A stretch of DNA of 64,000 bases, taken from assembly GCA_017506865.1 (NCBI GenBank), contig JAFCMP010000390.1, positions 744,001 through 808,000 on the forward strand, written 5' to 3'. A program made the translations under genes and the position numbers. Each line of letters starts with the position of its first letter. Position 1 is the first letter of the stretch. Shown here piece after piece: positions 23,019 through 33,385 of this stretch. Under the pieces are notes generated by a model. It saw only the letters and a program-made list of their open reading frames with translations. It was not told the DNA's origin and did not search any database. The DNA is from Tribonema minus. Lineage: Eukaryota; Sar; Xanthophyceae; Tribonematales; Tribonemataceae.

Positions 23019-26000
23019 GTCCTTCGCAACCTCCGCCACCGCCACCCATTGGCAAACCCGCTGCTGAGCTCAGCAAGGAGGAGCTGCTAGCGTTGCGCCA
23101 GCAGCGGCGCGAAGCGCTAGCCTCCGCGGAAGCAGCGGGCGCAGGCGGCGGCGGCGGCGCTGGTGCCGCCACAGCGCACAAGCTGGCAGCGCCGCGCCCG
23201 CACCCGCGCAGCCGCTACCTGTGGCCCACAGTCACGCTCGCGGTGATCGGCGGAGGCGCGCTCGCGTGGCGCCTCTGGCACGACGACATCGCGGCGCTGT
23301 ACCGGCGCAGCCCGCTGCACGCGGCGGGGAGGTGGGTGAACGCGCAGCTCGCGGAGATCGCGCGCCCCTTCACGGAGCCCAGCAGCGACAAGCTGCTGCC
23401 CGACTGGCCGCCGAGCGAGCTGCCGCCGGACACGCCGTGCCCGCCGACGCTCGTCCTGGACCTGGAGAACACGCTGGTGCACATGGACTGGCACCGGCGC
23501 ACGGGGTGGCGCGTCGCGCGGCGCCCGGGCGTGGAGGAGTTCCTGCGCGAGATGAGCATGTACTACGAGATCGTCATCTTCACGTCGGCGCACGTGGGGT
23601 CCGCGGAGCCCATCGTGACGAGCCTGGACCCCGCGGTGAGCCGCGCGCGCGGGGTCGAGGTGTCGAGCGTCAGGATTAGGGTTAGGGTTAGGCCGCTGCG
23701 GGTGCCGTTGATTGGACGCCGCGTGCCTCATTAGAAAATGTGTGAGCTTTTCTTGGCGTCGTGTCAGCCCTCGCAATGCTGCCGCGCAAGGTTACAACTG
23801 ATGAGACGAGGGCTATAGCCGCGGTACCTGTTGGGCCATGCGCTGCACCTTACATGGAGCCCAGGTGAGTGCAAGGGACCCAGGCGCTGCACTGCCAGAT
23901 GTGTTGGCTTGACAGTGCGTCACAACACAAGTCGCGTTGCGGCAGCAATCGGCACCATGCTGTTGTCCCCACTGCAAAACTAAAGTAGCTGCACTGACTG
24001 GACTGCACGACGACGAACCTAGACTAAGCGTACATATGTTGCATGAGGGGGGGTGGAAGTGGGGGTATGCTGCGTACGGTGAGAGGGCTGCACACAGTTT
24101 GCAACTACAGCACCATGCTACGCTGCAGGCAAAATGGAACGCGCAGCGAAGTTGGGATGCTGTACAGAAGGGAATACAGCAGGCGCAGGCGCTGCGGCTC
24201 CCGTTGCAGCTCGCAGAGGCATTGCAGGCGCGTCTTGGTGATCAGTAAGAGCATGACCGGGTATTGACACCAACCCAAGCCGTGGGGTACTCATACGATC
24301 AAGATGCTGCTTGCAGCTCAAGTTTGCTGCAGGGAAGTGGATTGAAATGATTGGTTGTCTACATGAATTACAAAGCACAGCTTTGAAGAGACATGCATGT
24401 TTGCAGGTTCACGACATGAACTTCAACTTGATGATCGTATCGAGTTTGCAACTGGCATGCCACCACCGTCGTGGATGGCGATGTCTGGCACACGGCTCAG
24501 GCGACACGTGTCGCCTGCATTCCTTCCCGACGAGGTGCGGCGTGATGCGCTGCGCACCGGCAGCATGATAAATCCGACAAGGCATCGCCTGCCATCCCGT
24601 GTCATGTGTCATGACGGCTGCGCGCTGGTGACGATCAGCTCGTTGCACCTGATCGTCAGTGTCCGCGCACCACACCTCAGCGGCACGCATGCGCGCAACG
24701 ACCATCGCCCCATCCTCACCTATTGAACTTCGCTAATTGTACATCATGCCCAATCCGCTGAAGCATTTGATTACGCACATGTAGCGATGCTCAACTGCAG
24801 TGCGCCTGGTCCACTCACCCAGACTTTCGACTGTGCGCACTGCTGCAGGGGTACACGTCACATCGCCTGTACCGCGATGCGACACTGTTCAGCAATGGCA
24901 CCCACGTCAAGGATCTCAGCAAGATCAACAGGGATATGAAGTGCGTGTCCGCTTTGTCATGTAGTATTTGTGTCATGACTCATGAGCGTTGGGTACAAAG
25001 GCAACTGAAGTGCGCGTGAATGAATGAGTATGCTATGTCGTTCACGACCTAGTGGCGTGCCGGTGCCGCCTTACATCGGAACCAACGATATGTCATTTTC
25101 GTGGTTGCAGAGGCGTTTCTGCAGGCGCGTGATGTCATAGCTCCCTTGCTGTAGGTCAGTCGATCGACACAGGTCTGTTTCGCGACCGAGTCGCTGGAAC
25201 TGGCTCGCGCGTGCAGGAGAGCAGTATCAGGATCTCTGCTCACTGTTAATGCATACATTTAGCAGTGTGCATACGCGATGTCTGCAGCGCCACCTGTAGG
25301 TAGCTGGCCACGCATCTGTGAAAGCTGTGCCTGAAATGAATGCGCACGCGTAGCTGCTGACTGCGCTTGGGCGTGCGCCATCAGCACGGGAGCGCGCGGA
25401 GGGCGGTCACGCTGCGCTCCGAGCGCGCGCGCGCACGCCATTCGCGCACGCGCATCGCTGCACGTTCTCGTGCAAGCTCGCGCGTATTCAGGCGCGCGCC
25501 GCCGCCCAAAGGAACAAGAGAGAAAGAGGCAGAGAGGGACAGGTGCAGCACACCAGTATACTCGTCATGCTGACAGCTGTAAGTGTGGTACACGCGCGCA
25601 GGCACGTGATCATCATCGACGACGAGCCGGAGGCGTTCCAGCTGCAGCCCGACAACGGCATCAGGATCAAGCCGTACGAGATCAAGCCCGGCGAGGACCC
25701 GCACGCGGACACGGCGCTGACGGACCTCATACCCTTCCTGCGCGCGCTCGCGATGGAGGGCGTGCGCGACTACAGGAACGTCCTGCGGCCGTTCCGCGGC
25801 CAGGACAGCGACGCCGTGGTGGCGGAGTACCGGAGAAGGGTGCGTGCGTGCGTGCGTGCGTGCGTGTGTGCGTGCGTGCGGCGCGCGCGTGTGGCGGGGG
25901 GGGGGTGCGCGCTGTCTCGCTGCGGTTAAGCGCGCTCGCCGCCGTGTCGTTCACCATTTACTTGCGGGGTCGGGCGCTGCAGCGTGGTGGGCGCGTGCGC

Positions 26001-27931
26001 TCTGCGGCGGAGACGGCGCATGCGCGGCGCGCGCTTTAGGTGTCACCGCGGTGCCGTCCGCAGATGCAGTTGCGTCGACGCCACCCTGCACGCGCAGCGG
26101 AAAGGCGCATCAAGTCGCTGCATGCAAATCGTTGTTGAGGCGCTGTCAGAAAGATCCGCTGTTGTCAGCTGCAACGTAGCGCGGAGGCACCAGCGCACAT
26201 GGCGCAACGCGTTTGCCCCGGCGGCACGTGTGCGCTACTGCCCATTGAACCTGACACTGCCCGTGCCCGGAAGTTGCTTTATTCTCCGCTGACGCGTTGC
26301 AGCCTGTCGGCTGCTGACCCGCCAGCCTGTCGTCCTCCAGCGTGGTGAAAACGGCGTATCGTATCTCACAACCGTGCTCGTCCTGTGGCCGAGCAGGTGG
26401 ACGCGGCAAACGCGGCGCAGCGCGAGCGGGACAACAGCGGGCTGGGCGGCCTGCTCAGGGGGGCGAAGCGCGGCCACCTCGTGCCCGATGCGCAGCCGAC
26501 GCGGCGCAGCGCCATTCCGTCCAGCAGGGTGAGCGTGCCTGCGCTGCGCGACGTGGGGGGCCTTACGTGTGGCATACGCTTTATTCGCTGCTCTTGCTGC
26601 TGTATGCACTGCTGCATGCACTTGCCAGCTGGCACTCCCCATCAGGCTTGTACGCAACTGCAGGTCTGCCGACTCGCTGCCGCTGCGTCAGGCCCGACCG
26701 CCCGATGTGCGTCTGTCACTGTTATGCGTGTCATGGAGCGTGTGTGCCCTTCGCCAAGCGCGGGCTCTCGTTGGGCAGCGCTGGCCATGCGCACGCAACG
26801 TCGCGCTTGCAGCATAGCAGCGTAGACACCTCCACAGCAGCTCCACATCCAAGCACGCACTCGGCGGCCTGCTGCTGCCTGCCTGCTGCCTGCGCGGTAC
26901 GCCGGCCAGCGCCGCCGAGCGCGATACAGTACAGCTGCTGCGGCGTGCATCCCACAAGCTCACTCACGCATCGCCCCCAGCCGTGCCGCCATTGCCGCGC
27001 CCACAGCACCCACAACACCACACTGTGCAGGCGACGCCACGTCGACGATATGTCGTCGCAACCAAGGCGCGCCGCGCTCGAAGCGCTCTCGGAGCCACGA
27101 CACACCGCTCCCGTTCGTTCACGCTGCGACGCCGCGCTGCATCTGCTCACTGCTCTCTCTCACTTACTCTCTCTTGCGGCGCGCGCCGCCGTGCAGGACC
27201 TGGTAGGCGCCGCGCCCGCAGACGCGTCGGCGAGGCCCGCGGGCCGCAGCGCCGCCGTCCCCGCCGTCGCGGTGCCCGACGTTAAGGCGCCGTCGACGGG
27301 AGTGGCGCCGCCGCCGCCGGAGAAGCAGGTGAGCGTGCCCCGCGCGCGCGCCGCCCGCAGCATCGTCTCTAGGCGTTCCGCAACAGTGCGCATGGTGTCG
27401 CGCAGGGGGTGCAACTGCGCGGCCGACTGTGCCGGGACGCATGCGGCGATTGTGAATTCGCTGGCTTGGAAGCAAACGGGAGCTGCTGTCGATTGCAGTG
27501 CTTGGCAGATGGGCAGCACCTGACAAGACTGACTTGCCAATGGTGTGACGGCAAGTCAAGTCCCTCATCGCCGCCGTTTTTCCTACTCATTTAAGGTGCC
27601 ACAGCTGCATCAGGTTCAAGTGTGAACATGACATTTGGTACGCAAGCGAATTTGCTTCCGCTGTCAAAAGCGGTGGTTGGCGCAGGCAGGATACCCCAAT
27701 AACTCACTCAGATGACGCTCACCATTGGCTGGTCTTATGTTGAACCTCACCATTGATCACTGCCCCCCCCCCCCCCCCCCCCCCCTTCCCCCCCAAATAC
27801 CTCAGGGGTCGCTCTTGCGCTGGTACCGCAACCACTCGCAGGAGATCATTGAGGAGCGGTCCCGCAAGCTTGAGAAGTGGCAAGAGACCACGGCCAAGAA
27901 GCAGAAGGAGGCTAGCGGCAGCTCGCAATGA
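23019..27931 (+). CDS. TIM50: TIM50, mitochondrial inner-membrane translocase subunit (5' exon not placed)
   Basis: Receptor subunit of the TIM23 complex that takes presequence proteins from the TOM complex. Exons 23019-23635, 24849-24940, 25602-25839, 26397-26528, 27197-27328 and 27806-27931 join in frame for about 445 residues; exon 23019 enters in phase 1, so an upstream exon with the presequence is missing. A Pro-rich and charged segment comes first, then a membrane helix (YLWPTVTLAVIGGGALAW), then the FCP1/HAD-like core: LVLDLENTLVHMDW, RRPGVEEFLREM, YEIVIFTSA, SHRLYRDATLF, THVKDLSKINRD, HVIIIDDEPEAF and DLIPFLRALA. DLEN replaces the DxDx phosphatase motif, as in other TIM50 proteins, so it is a binding rather than catalytic domain. 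The C-terminus is Pro/Ala-rich and ends with a charged helix (RWYRNHSQEIIEE). The first visible intron carries a telomere-type repeat. Confidence 0.92.
23675..23692 (+). repeat. Interstitial telomere-type repeat, about three TTAGGG units
   Basis: The sequence attagggttagggttagg lies 39 bp inside the TIM50 intron that starts at 23636. TTAGGG is the telomere unit reported from several stramenopiles, unlike TTTAGGG of land plants. Three units are too few to be a telomere. Confidence 0.8.
27763..27798 (+). repeat. 23-C homopolymer before the last TIM50 acceptor
   Basis: An uninterrupted run of 23 C, two T, then a further C run ends eight bases before the acceptor AG at 27805. It plainly serves as the polypyrimidine tract. 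Length is likely unstable. Confidence 0.85.
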
Positions 27932-28429
27932 AGCGCCACTTGTTGCACCCAACCCCAAATTCAACGCAGTACTCACCGTCCCCGCTGAAGAGATTGGTCG
28001 TCCGCCTCCGCGCTGCACCCGATGGGGAACCTTGACTTGCTCTCTGAGCGCCTGCAAGCCGCCGCGGATTGGTGGCATCGGCGGCGCGCAGGACTGGCGC
28101 TCGCTGGTGTTGCCGTTCAGTGCGGGGGAGGGTATGCGCGAGGCACACGCCCAAGCGACGCCGCGGCTGCTCCTTCGTGTGCCGCAGTACTAAGCTGCCG
28201 GACATGATGCTTGGCACAGGCTACAGCACAGGTTGCATGGTCCGTGTTCGCGCCAGTCAATGCAAGGATTTGCCATATTATTACTGCAGCGCCAATTGAT
28301 ATCCTGTGCTGGCTGTTGTTGTTTTCTTGGACTGGCCGCACACTGTTGGCACAGGGCCCGCTTTGAGTGATCAGTTACTCAGCATGGTCCATATGCCTTC
28401 TGGTAGACAACGATGCCTCAAGTCTGGGA

Positions 28430-28910
28430 CTGGGTGCCGCATGCCTGCATGGCCTGACAATGTCTATGCATGGCATGACAGTCTTGAGCACAGTGGTGCA
28501 TGAATGCAATGATGAAGTCTCTATGCAGGCGTTACGGCAGACAAAAAGCATGGTGACGACGGGGTCCCACTGGCAATGGTGCTTATGTTGTATGCAAAAT
28601 GCAGGAGCATGGGCGCAGCAACCCTTGTAATCATGCGCACGCTGCTTCCCGGGTTTGAAGCGCAGCATGCCACCGTTTGCATGGCCTGACAATTCCCATG
28701 CAAGACATGACAGTCAAGACACTCTTGAGCACAGTGGTGAATGACTGCAACCAAGACATCTAGCAGGGGACATGGCAGACAAGAATGCAAGGTGACGACA
28801 AGGTTTCACTAACAACAGAGCGCGTGTTTCATTGCGAAGTGCACAGGCACAGACTCACTTGAGCCAGCAACCCCTGTAACCGTGCGCGTGCTTGTGCCGC
28901 ACTCCAGCCT
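28430..28910. repeat. Diverged tandem duplication, period about 232-248 bp
   Basis: Blocks recur in the same order in both halves: gcatggcctgacaa at 28447 and 28679, cttgagcacagtggtg near 28483 and 28724, and cagcaaccc near 28617 and 28865. The offset grows from 232 to 248, showing indels after duplication. It has no coding potential that I can support. Confidence 0.75.
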
Positions 28911-29058
28911 GCGACCACTGTGCTCCTAGACCATGCTGCATTCTCCCGCATGTCGCGGTAGCAGCAGAGTTGGCCATGCATGGCGTTCGCGTTCGCACTG
29001 CTGTGCTGTACTTCGCAGTCAGCACAGCGCCATCGGCATGGCGCACACAATGCGCGGC

Positions 29059-29244
29059 TCAGTGACGCCTGCCCATCGAGCCACGTCGCGGCAGCTGGAA
29101 GTCCACAGCGGCCTGTGACTCGCTGAAGCCTGGAGGCACAAAGACGGGCAGCTGCGAGCATTGCGCTGCTGCCGTCGTGCTGAGCGCCACCGCTGCACGC
29201 CACAGCCCTTCAGCAATGCTGCCCAGGCGCGTGGGGCGCAGTCG
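29059..29244 (-). CDS. Possible isolated exon, unknown protein
   Basis: From an acceptor (CCACCAG) at 29245 the minus strand reads 61 codons to a stop: RLRPTRLGSIAEGLWRAAV, then CSQLPVFVPPGFSESQ, ending RGSMGRRH. Composition and the acceptor look coding, but the frame upstream is not supported and no family was recognised. It could be a 3' exon of an alternative transcript of the coiled-coil gene, or chance in GC-rich DNA. Confidence 0.25.
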   Translation of the reverse strand, partial: RLRPTRLGSIAEGLWRAAVALSTTAAAQCSQLPVFVPPGFSESQAAVDFQLPRRGSMGRRH

Positions 29245-29441
29245 CTGGTGGCAACGGTGCAAGGCTCCGCAGGCTGACGTTGCGCGTGGCCAGCATTGCT
29301 CGTAGCACACGCTCGTGGCACACACTCGTGGCACACACTCGTGGCGGCGCGCTGCTGCGCATGCGTAGTGCGCATCGCATTCGTTCCTGGCGCGCGCCGT
29401 TCCTGACGGCGCCGGCGGCCAGCGCCGCCGCTGCACGCCCC

Positions 29442-30839
29442 CTAGCGCGCCGCCGCGCCCCCCGACGTGTCGCTCTCGATGAGCCTGTTGAGCTCCCGCA
29501 GCAGCGCGAGCGCCTCGCGCCGCGCCGCCGCCTCCTGGTCAAGCGCCTTGGGCTCCGCCGCCGCGGCGCCGACGCGCTCCGCCGTCTGCAGCGACAGCAG
29601 GTCCGCGCGCAGCCCCGTCACGCGCATGCGCTTCGCGGCGAGCTCCGCCTCCAGGCGCGGCAGCAGGGTGTCGCCGGCGCCCGCGCTAAGTGGCGACGGT
29701 GCCTGATGGGGGGGGCGGGGGAGGGGGTGGGGAGGGGGGGGAGTTGCGGGAGGGTGGGGGGGGGGGGGGTTGGAAGGAGGGCTTGCGTGTGTGAACACGT
29801 GTCATCGAAGCGGCACGCATTGGGGGGATGGCTGCCGCGGGGGGACAACAACAGAAGTGCACCAGGAACGAACACGTGTGTATGCATATGCTCGAGCACG
29901 TCCGCTAGAGCACGATTGACAGCACGGGCGAGCTCTCGCGTGTGCTCATGCTCGGCAGGACGGCGTCACGCGAGATGTGACGTGCCTACACAATTGAGTG
30001 TACCGCTGGGGCGCACGCGTTGACCGGAAGGATCAGGATCAGCGCTGTTCGCACATGTTGAGAGCTGGCGCGTCTGATATAGGCTACTGCTGGTGGCGAG
30101 TGCCGTGTCGTGGCAAGCGTGTGTGGAAGTGTCGAGGGAGATGCAGGCACAGCATCTATTCGCATTTACACCCAATCATAGTTCTACATCCTTATCATTC
30201 GTACGAGCAGCCAATTGGTGTTCTTGCAACAGAATGGGGCCCTGCAGTGCAGCTCCAGCATCGCTTCCGCATGTGAGAAGTCTGTTGCAAGAGAGTGGTT
30301 TTTCAATGGCGCTAAAGACATGCATCCTTGATCATCATGCAACACCAGGTGTCAGCCATACAGGAACAGCTCAGCCTGATTGCTTGTATTGGCACGGACG
30401 CAAGGCTCAACTGTCTTTCACCACACTGGACCTGCCGTTTTGCCTTGCTCATGGCCAGAGCAAGAAACTGTCAGCTTAGCACACCAAGACTGCATTTGCC
30501 TCTGCAAAGTGGTTTTGCAAATCAGCGCCTCTGCCCACGCATTTGCTCGGGACGTCCGCAGTCGAAGCACTTGAGTGCGGGTGCTGAGTCCCTGCAATGT
30601 CTCGGAGCACCGCATTGCTGCAGATCTAGCTGACACACACATCAGCAGGCATCAGCACGCAGGCGGCCATCACCTGCGCGCTCTCAATCATATCCAGCAC
30701 TTGCACCACCAGCTTCCTCAGCACGTCTGGGGTCCACTGATCGTCCAGCAACACACCATGTGTCTGGAAAAAGCTGGCAATCACCTCTCTCTGCTGTGCT
30801 TCGTACTGGTCCATCTGCTTGCAACTGGCGTCCCGGATC
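29442..30839 (-). CDS. Small coiled-coil protein, unidentified (5' end not placed)
   Basis: Two minus-strand exons, 30839-30674 and 29702-29442, join in phase 0 across a 971-bp intron with GT and AG ends. The first reads SCKQMDQYEAQQREVIASFF, then LDDQWTPDVLRKLVVQVLDMIESAQ (here split as LDDQWTPDVLRKL and VVQVLDMIESAQ). The second reads LLPRLEAELAAKRMRVTGLR, LSLQTAERVG and ALALLRELNRLIESD before the stop. The sequence is almost wholly helical with heptads, with no transmembrane segment. The first exon enters in phase 2, so at least one upstream exon is missing; a candidate start near 31112 (MAAYLGNWPLEVQQAV) is not proven. A subunit of a coiled-coil assembly such as a kinetochore or ciliary complex would fit, but no family was identified. 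The acceptor of exon 2 follows a long G run on the plus strand, i.e. C on the sense strand. Confidence 0.5.
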
Positions 30840-30846
30840 CTGCACA

Positions 30847-30912
30847 CTCTGTATTAGTGTTGTTCTAGATTCCAAAATTCCTTTGCTGTATTAGTGTTGT
30901 TCTTGATTCTAC
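30847..30912 (-). repeat. Direct repeat spanning a candidate branch point
   Basis: The word ctgtattagtgttgttct occurs twice 40 bp apart. On the minus strand each copy reads aacactaatacag, containing CTAAT, a fair branch-point match, just upstream of the acceptor at 30840 of the coiled-coil gene. Confidence 0.55.
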
Positions 30913-31284
30913 AGTAAACCCGGCATCGCCGCTGGCTGGAGCCTGCTGTATTGAACTGAAGCCTGCGTCATATGGCGATGCGGTGCATCTCTGAGACACT
31001 GCAGAGACCAGTGTATTACTAGTACGTAGCGAGCACTGAATTATTTCAAGTGGGAGCGTCACTGCCTGCTGCACTTCAAGCGGCCAGTTGCCAAGATATG
31101 CAGCCATAGCCATGTCACAGGACTGTGATGAACTGTCACAAAGCACAACAAGCGAAGCAAAACACTGAGAAAAATCATGAAAAGCAGCAAAACCACAGAG
31201 AAAATCATGCGGCAAGTTGGCAACAACACATTAATCCGTTCTTACAGCAGCCTCCCTGCCTCAGAGTGTCACGGGCAAACACAG
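30913..31284. other. Spacer left of the retrotransposon
   Basis: Probably contains the missing 5' exon of the minus-strand coiled-coil gene; the frame at 31112-30996 (minus) reads MAAYLGNWPLEVQQAV and then LEIIQCSLRTSN. No donor in the required phase could be fixed. Confidence 0.3.
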
Positions 31285-31295
31285 GTACACACCGC
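31285..31295 (+). repeat. Left target-site duplication
   Basis: gtacacaccgc, identical to 36793-36803. It sits immediately before the first bases of the retrotransposon. Confidence 0.75.
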
Positions 31296-31364
31296 GAGTA
31301 CGTGATATAGAGATGCGGACAGGTATGTAGCTGTAGCATGTAGCACCATGGCGTAGCAGAGATC

Positions 31365-33385
31365 ATGAAAAGGATATCATGGCGGCGGCGGGAGGCCCGT
31401 ATTGCCAACTCTGAATCAGCGCAGAAATGCAAGGAATCCGATCTAGCGTGCGCACAAGCGCAGGACATTAGCACCAGTGCTGCAGATGGCAATGGCGCTT
31501 GTCAACAGGACGATGGCACGAGTGGCAGCAGCAGAGCAACTGGAGACGGACGCGCAGCGCACAAACGCAAGAGGGTACAGAATGACGGTTGGTCAATTTC
31601 CGATCAAACAGGCGAAGGGGAGCACACGGGCGGGCAAAGTGCAGTCAAGCGCTCTTGAACAGGTCACAACAGTCTGGAACAGCAACGTCTGATGCTAGAC
31701 GACGAAGCTGGAGGTGGAGGCAGTGCGGACCCGGAGTACAAGTGCAACTTATGCGACCTCGTGGTGACGAAGGGCATGTCGCTGCTCTCGTTACAGTAGA
31801 GGTTAAACGCCCACATCGCGGCGAAGCACCAGCGCGAACACCACAGTGGGACAGCAGCAACGTTCCTGGAGCGCTCCGACCTCAGCACCTCGCACTTGCA
31901 AACCATCTACACCGAGTGTGCCTTGTGCAAAAACCTGTTTCATGCCAACAAGACATTCGGGGTGGACAGCAGCGATCCCAGCGCGGGCAAGCGCTGCCGC
32001 AAATGCAGGCCTATCACTTCACCCGCTGCAGTGGCGGCAACATTGTCAACAACAGCATCAGCAGCACCGCTAGCACCTGATACATCGACGGCAACAGCTA
32101 CCACGTCGCTGCCACAGCAGCAACCGGCGTGCACACCCATCGGCAACCCCTACGCAAAGGGACCAGCGCACGCGCAGCAGGCACCTGCTGCTCAGGCTGG
32201 TGGCAGCAGCTCCTCCGGCAGCTCAACGAGGCCGGAACGCGGGGGCAGCAGTGCTACACGAGGGGGTCGGGGTCGCAGTGGAGGGCGCGGACGTGGCAAT
32301 GGAGGACGTGTTCGCAGCGGCAGCAATGATGCAGACATCAGCAGTAGCAGAGCGACTAGCGGCAGCAGAACCGGAGGCGGCAGCAGCAGCGGTGCCGGCG
32401 GCGGCAGTGCAGCCGGTACTAAGGACAGCGGCGCTGGCAACGGCCGCAGCAGTGATGCCAGCAGCCGCAGCGGCGGTGCTAGCAACAGCGGCAGTGGCGC
32501 GCGAACTCAAAACGGCCGCGGTGGCCGTGGCAGCGGTCGCAGCAGCGACAGCGGTGGACGAGGCTGTGGTCGTGGCGGCCGCGGCGGCGGCGGAGGGGGC
32601 CCCCGAGCGGCAGGTGCGGCGACAGCAGCGGCAGCGCCTGCAGGCGCAGCAAGTGGGGCAGGTGGGCTTTTCACGTGGACCATCTCAACCCCTGCAGTCG
32701 CAGCAGTGCTTGACAGCATCAGCCTCGATGAGCTGTGCAAGCTGCAGTTCGCGACAACTAGAAGCCTTGCTAGACCACGCAATCGCCGCTATGTAGGAGC
32801 TGCACTGGAGAACGCAGCAACACATCTGTTGGCACACACAATGACGATGTTCGTCAATGCGGCGCGGGAGCCAGATTCCGCAGGGCGGGTGCAGCGACTG
32901 CAAAGATCCACGATTCTACACCACCTCATGCCATCACTCATCACCTCCACCGATGGCGCACCTGGCATCACTCACTCCAACAGAATCAGAATGTTGGCAC
33001 GCGGTGAGCTTGACCGGTTGGTGCCAGCGCTCCTCGCACACGCGCGTGCGCACCGGCGCTGGCGCGCGCGCCAGCAAACGGAGGCAGCGATCAACGCCTA
33101 CGTCCTACAGTGCATGGGCACACGGGGGGGGCTACAGCAGGCAGCGTGTTTCCTTCAGCCCAAAACGGTGGCGATACCTGATGATGACTGCTTTGCCGCC
33201 ATGCAGTCCAAACACCCCCCCGCTGCGCCAGGGGAACAACTCCATGAGCTATCTGGCATGGTTGATCAGCTTGTGGCGAAAGCAGCCGACATGCCAGCAG
33301 AACTCAGCCTGTTACAAGGGGAGGGAATTGAGCCAGAGACGGTTGCCAAGCTCATCCAGCGAGCAAGCCCTTACAGCGCAGCCCA
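31365..33385 (+). pseudogene. Retrotransposon N-terminal part: zinc fingers and Gly/Ser/Arg-rich region, interrupted
   Basis: One frame runs from 31365 to 33385 and contains two stops, TGA at 31656 and TAG at 31797. The TAG falls inside a zinc finger: EYKCNLCDLVV before it and RLNAHIAAKHQREH after it give C-x2-C then H-x4-H, of C2H2 or BED type. A second pair of metal-binding motifs (CALCKNLF and CRKC) follows at about 31910-32010. Then come about 230 residues of Gly, Ser, Arg and Ala repeats (32180-32680) with RG/RGG motifs suited to RNA binding. The end of this frame (ETVAKLIQRASPYSAA) runs straight into the start of the reverse transcriptase after a shift of one base. Translation could begin at ATG 31692. 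Nucleic-acid binding and target recognition are inferred from related elements. Confidence 0.75.

Larger units (their letters stand above)
27932..29441. other. Convergent spacer, mostly without genes
   Basis: Lies between the 3' ends of TIM50 (plus) and the coiled-coil gene (minus). It holds a diverged tandem duplication at 28430-28910 and one possible minus-strand exon at 29059-29244, both listed separately. Nothing else is supported. Confidence 0.5.

Noticed and set aside
22726..23067. Frame containing CRSFATSATATHW, which resembles a mitochondrial cleavage site
   Set aside because: It runs into a stop at 23065-23067 while the adjacent frame continues into TIM50; the resemblance is probably chance, though an indel error was considered.
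26342..27523. 393-codon plus-strand frame in the TIM50 region
   Set aside because: It reads through intron sequence and uses the wrong frame in exon 26397-26528; the TIM50 reading has proper GT-AG joins on both sides.
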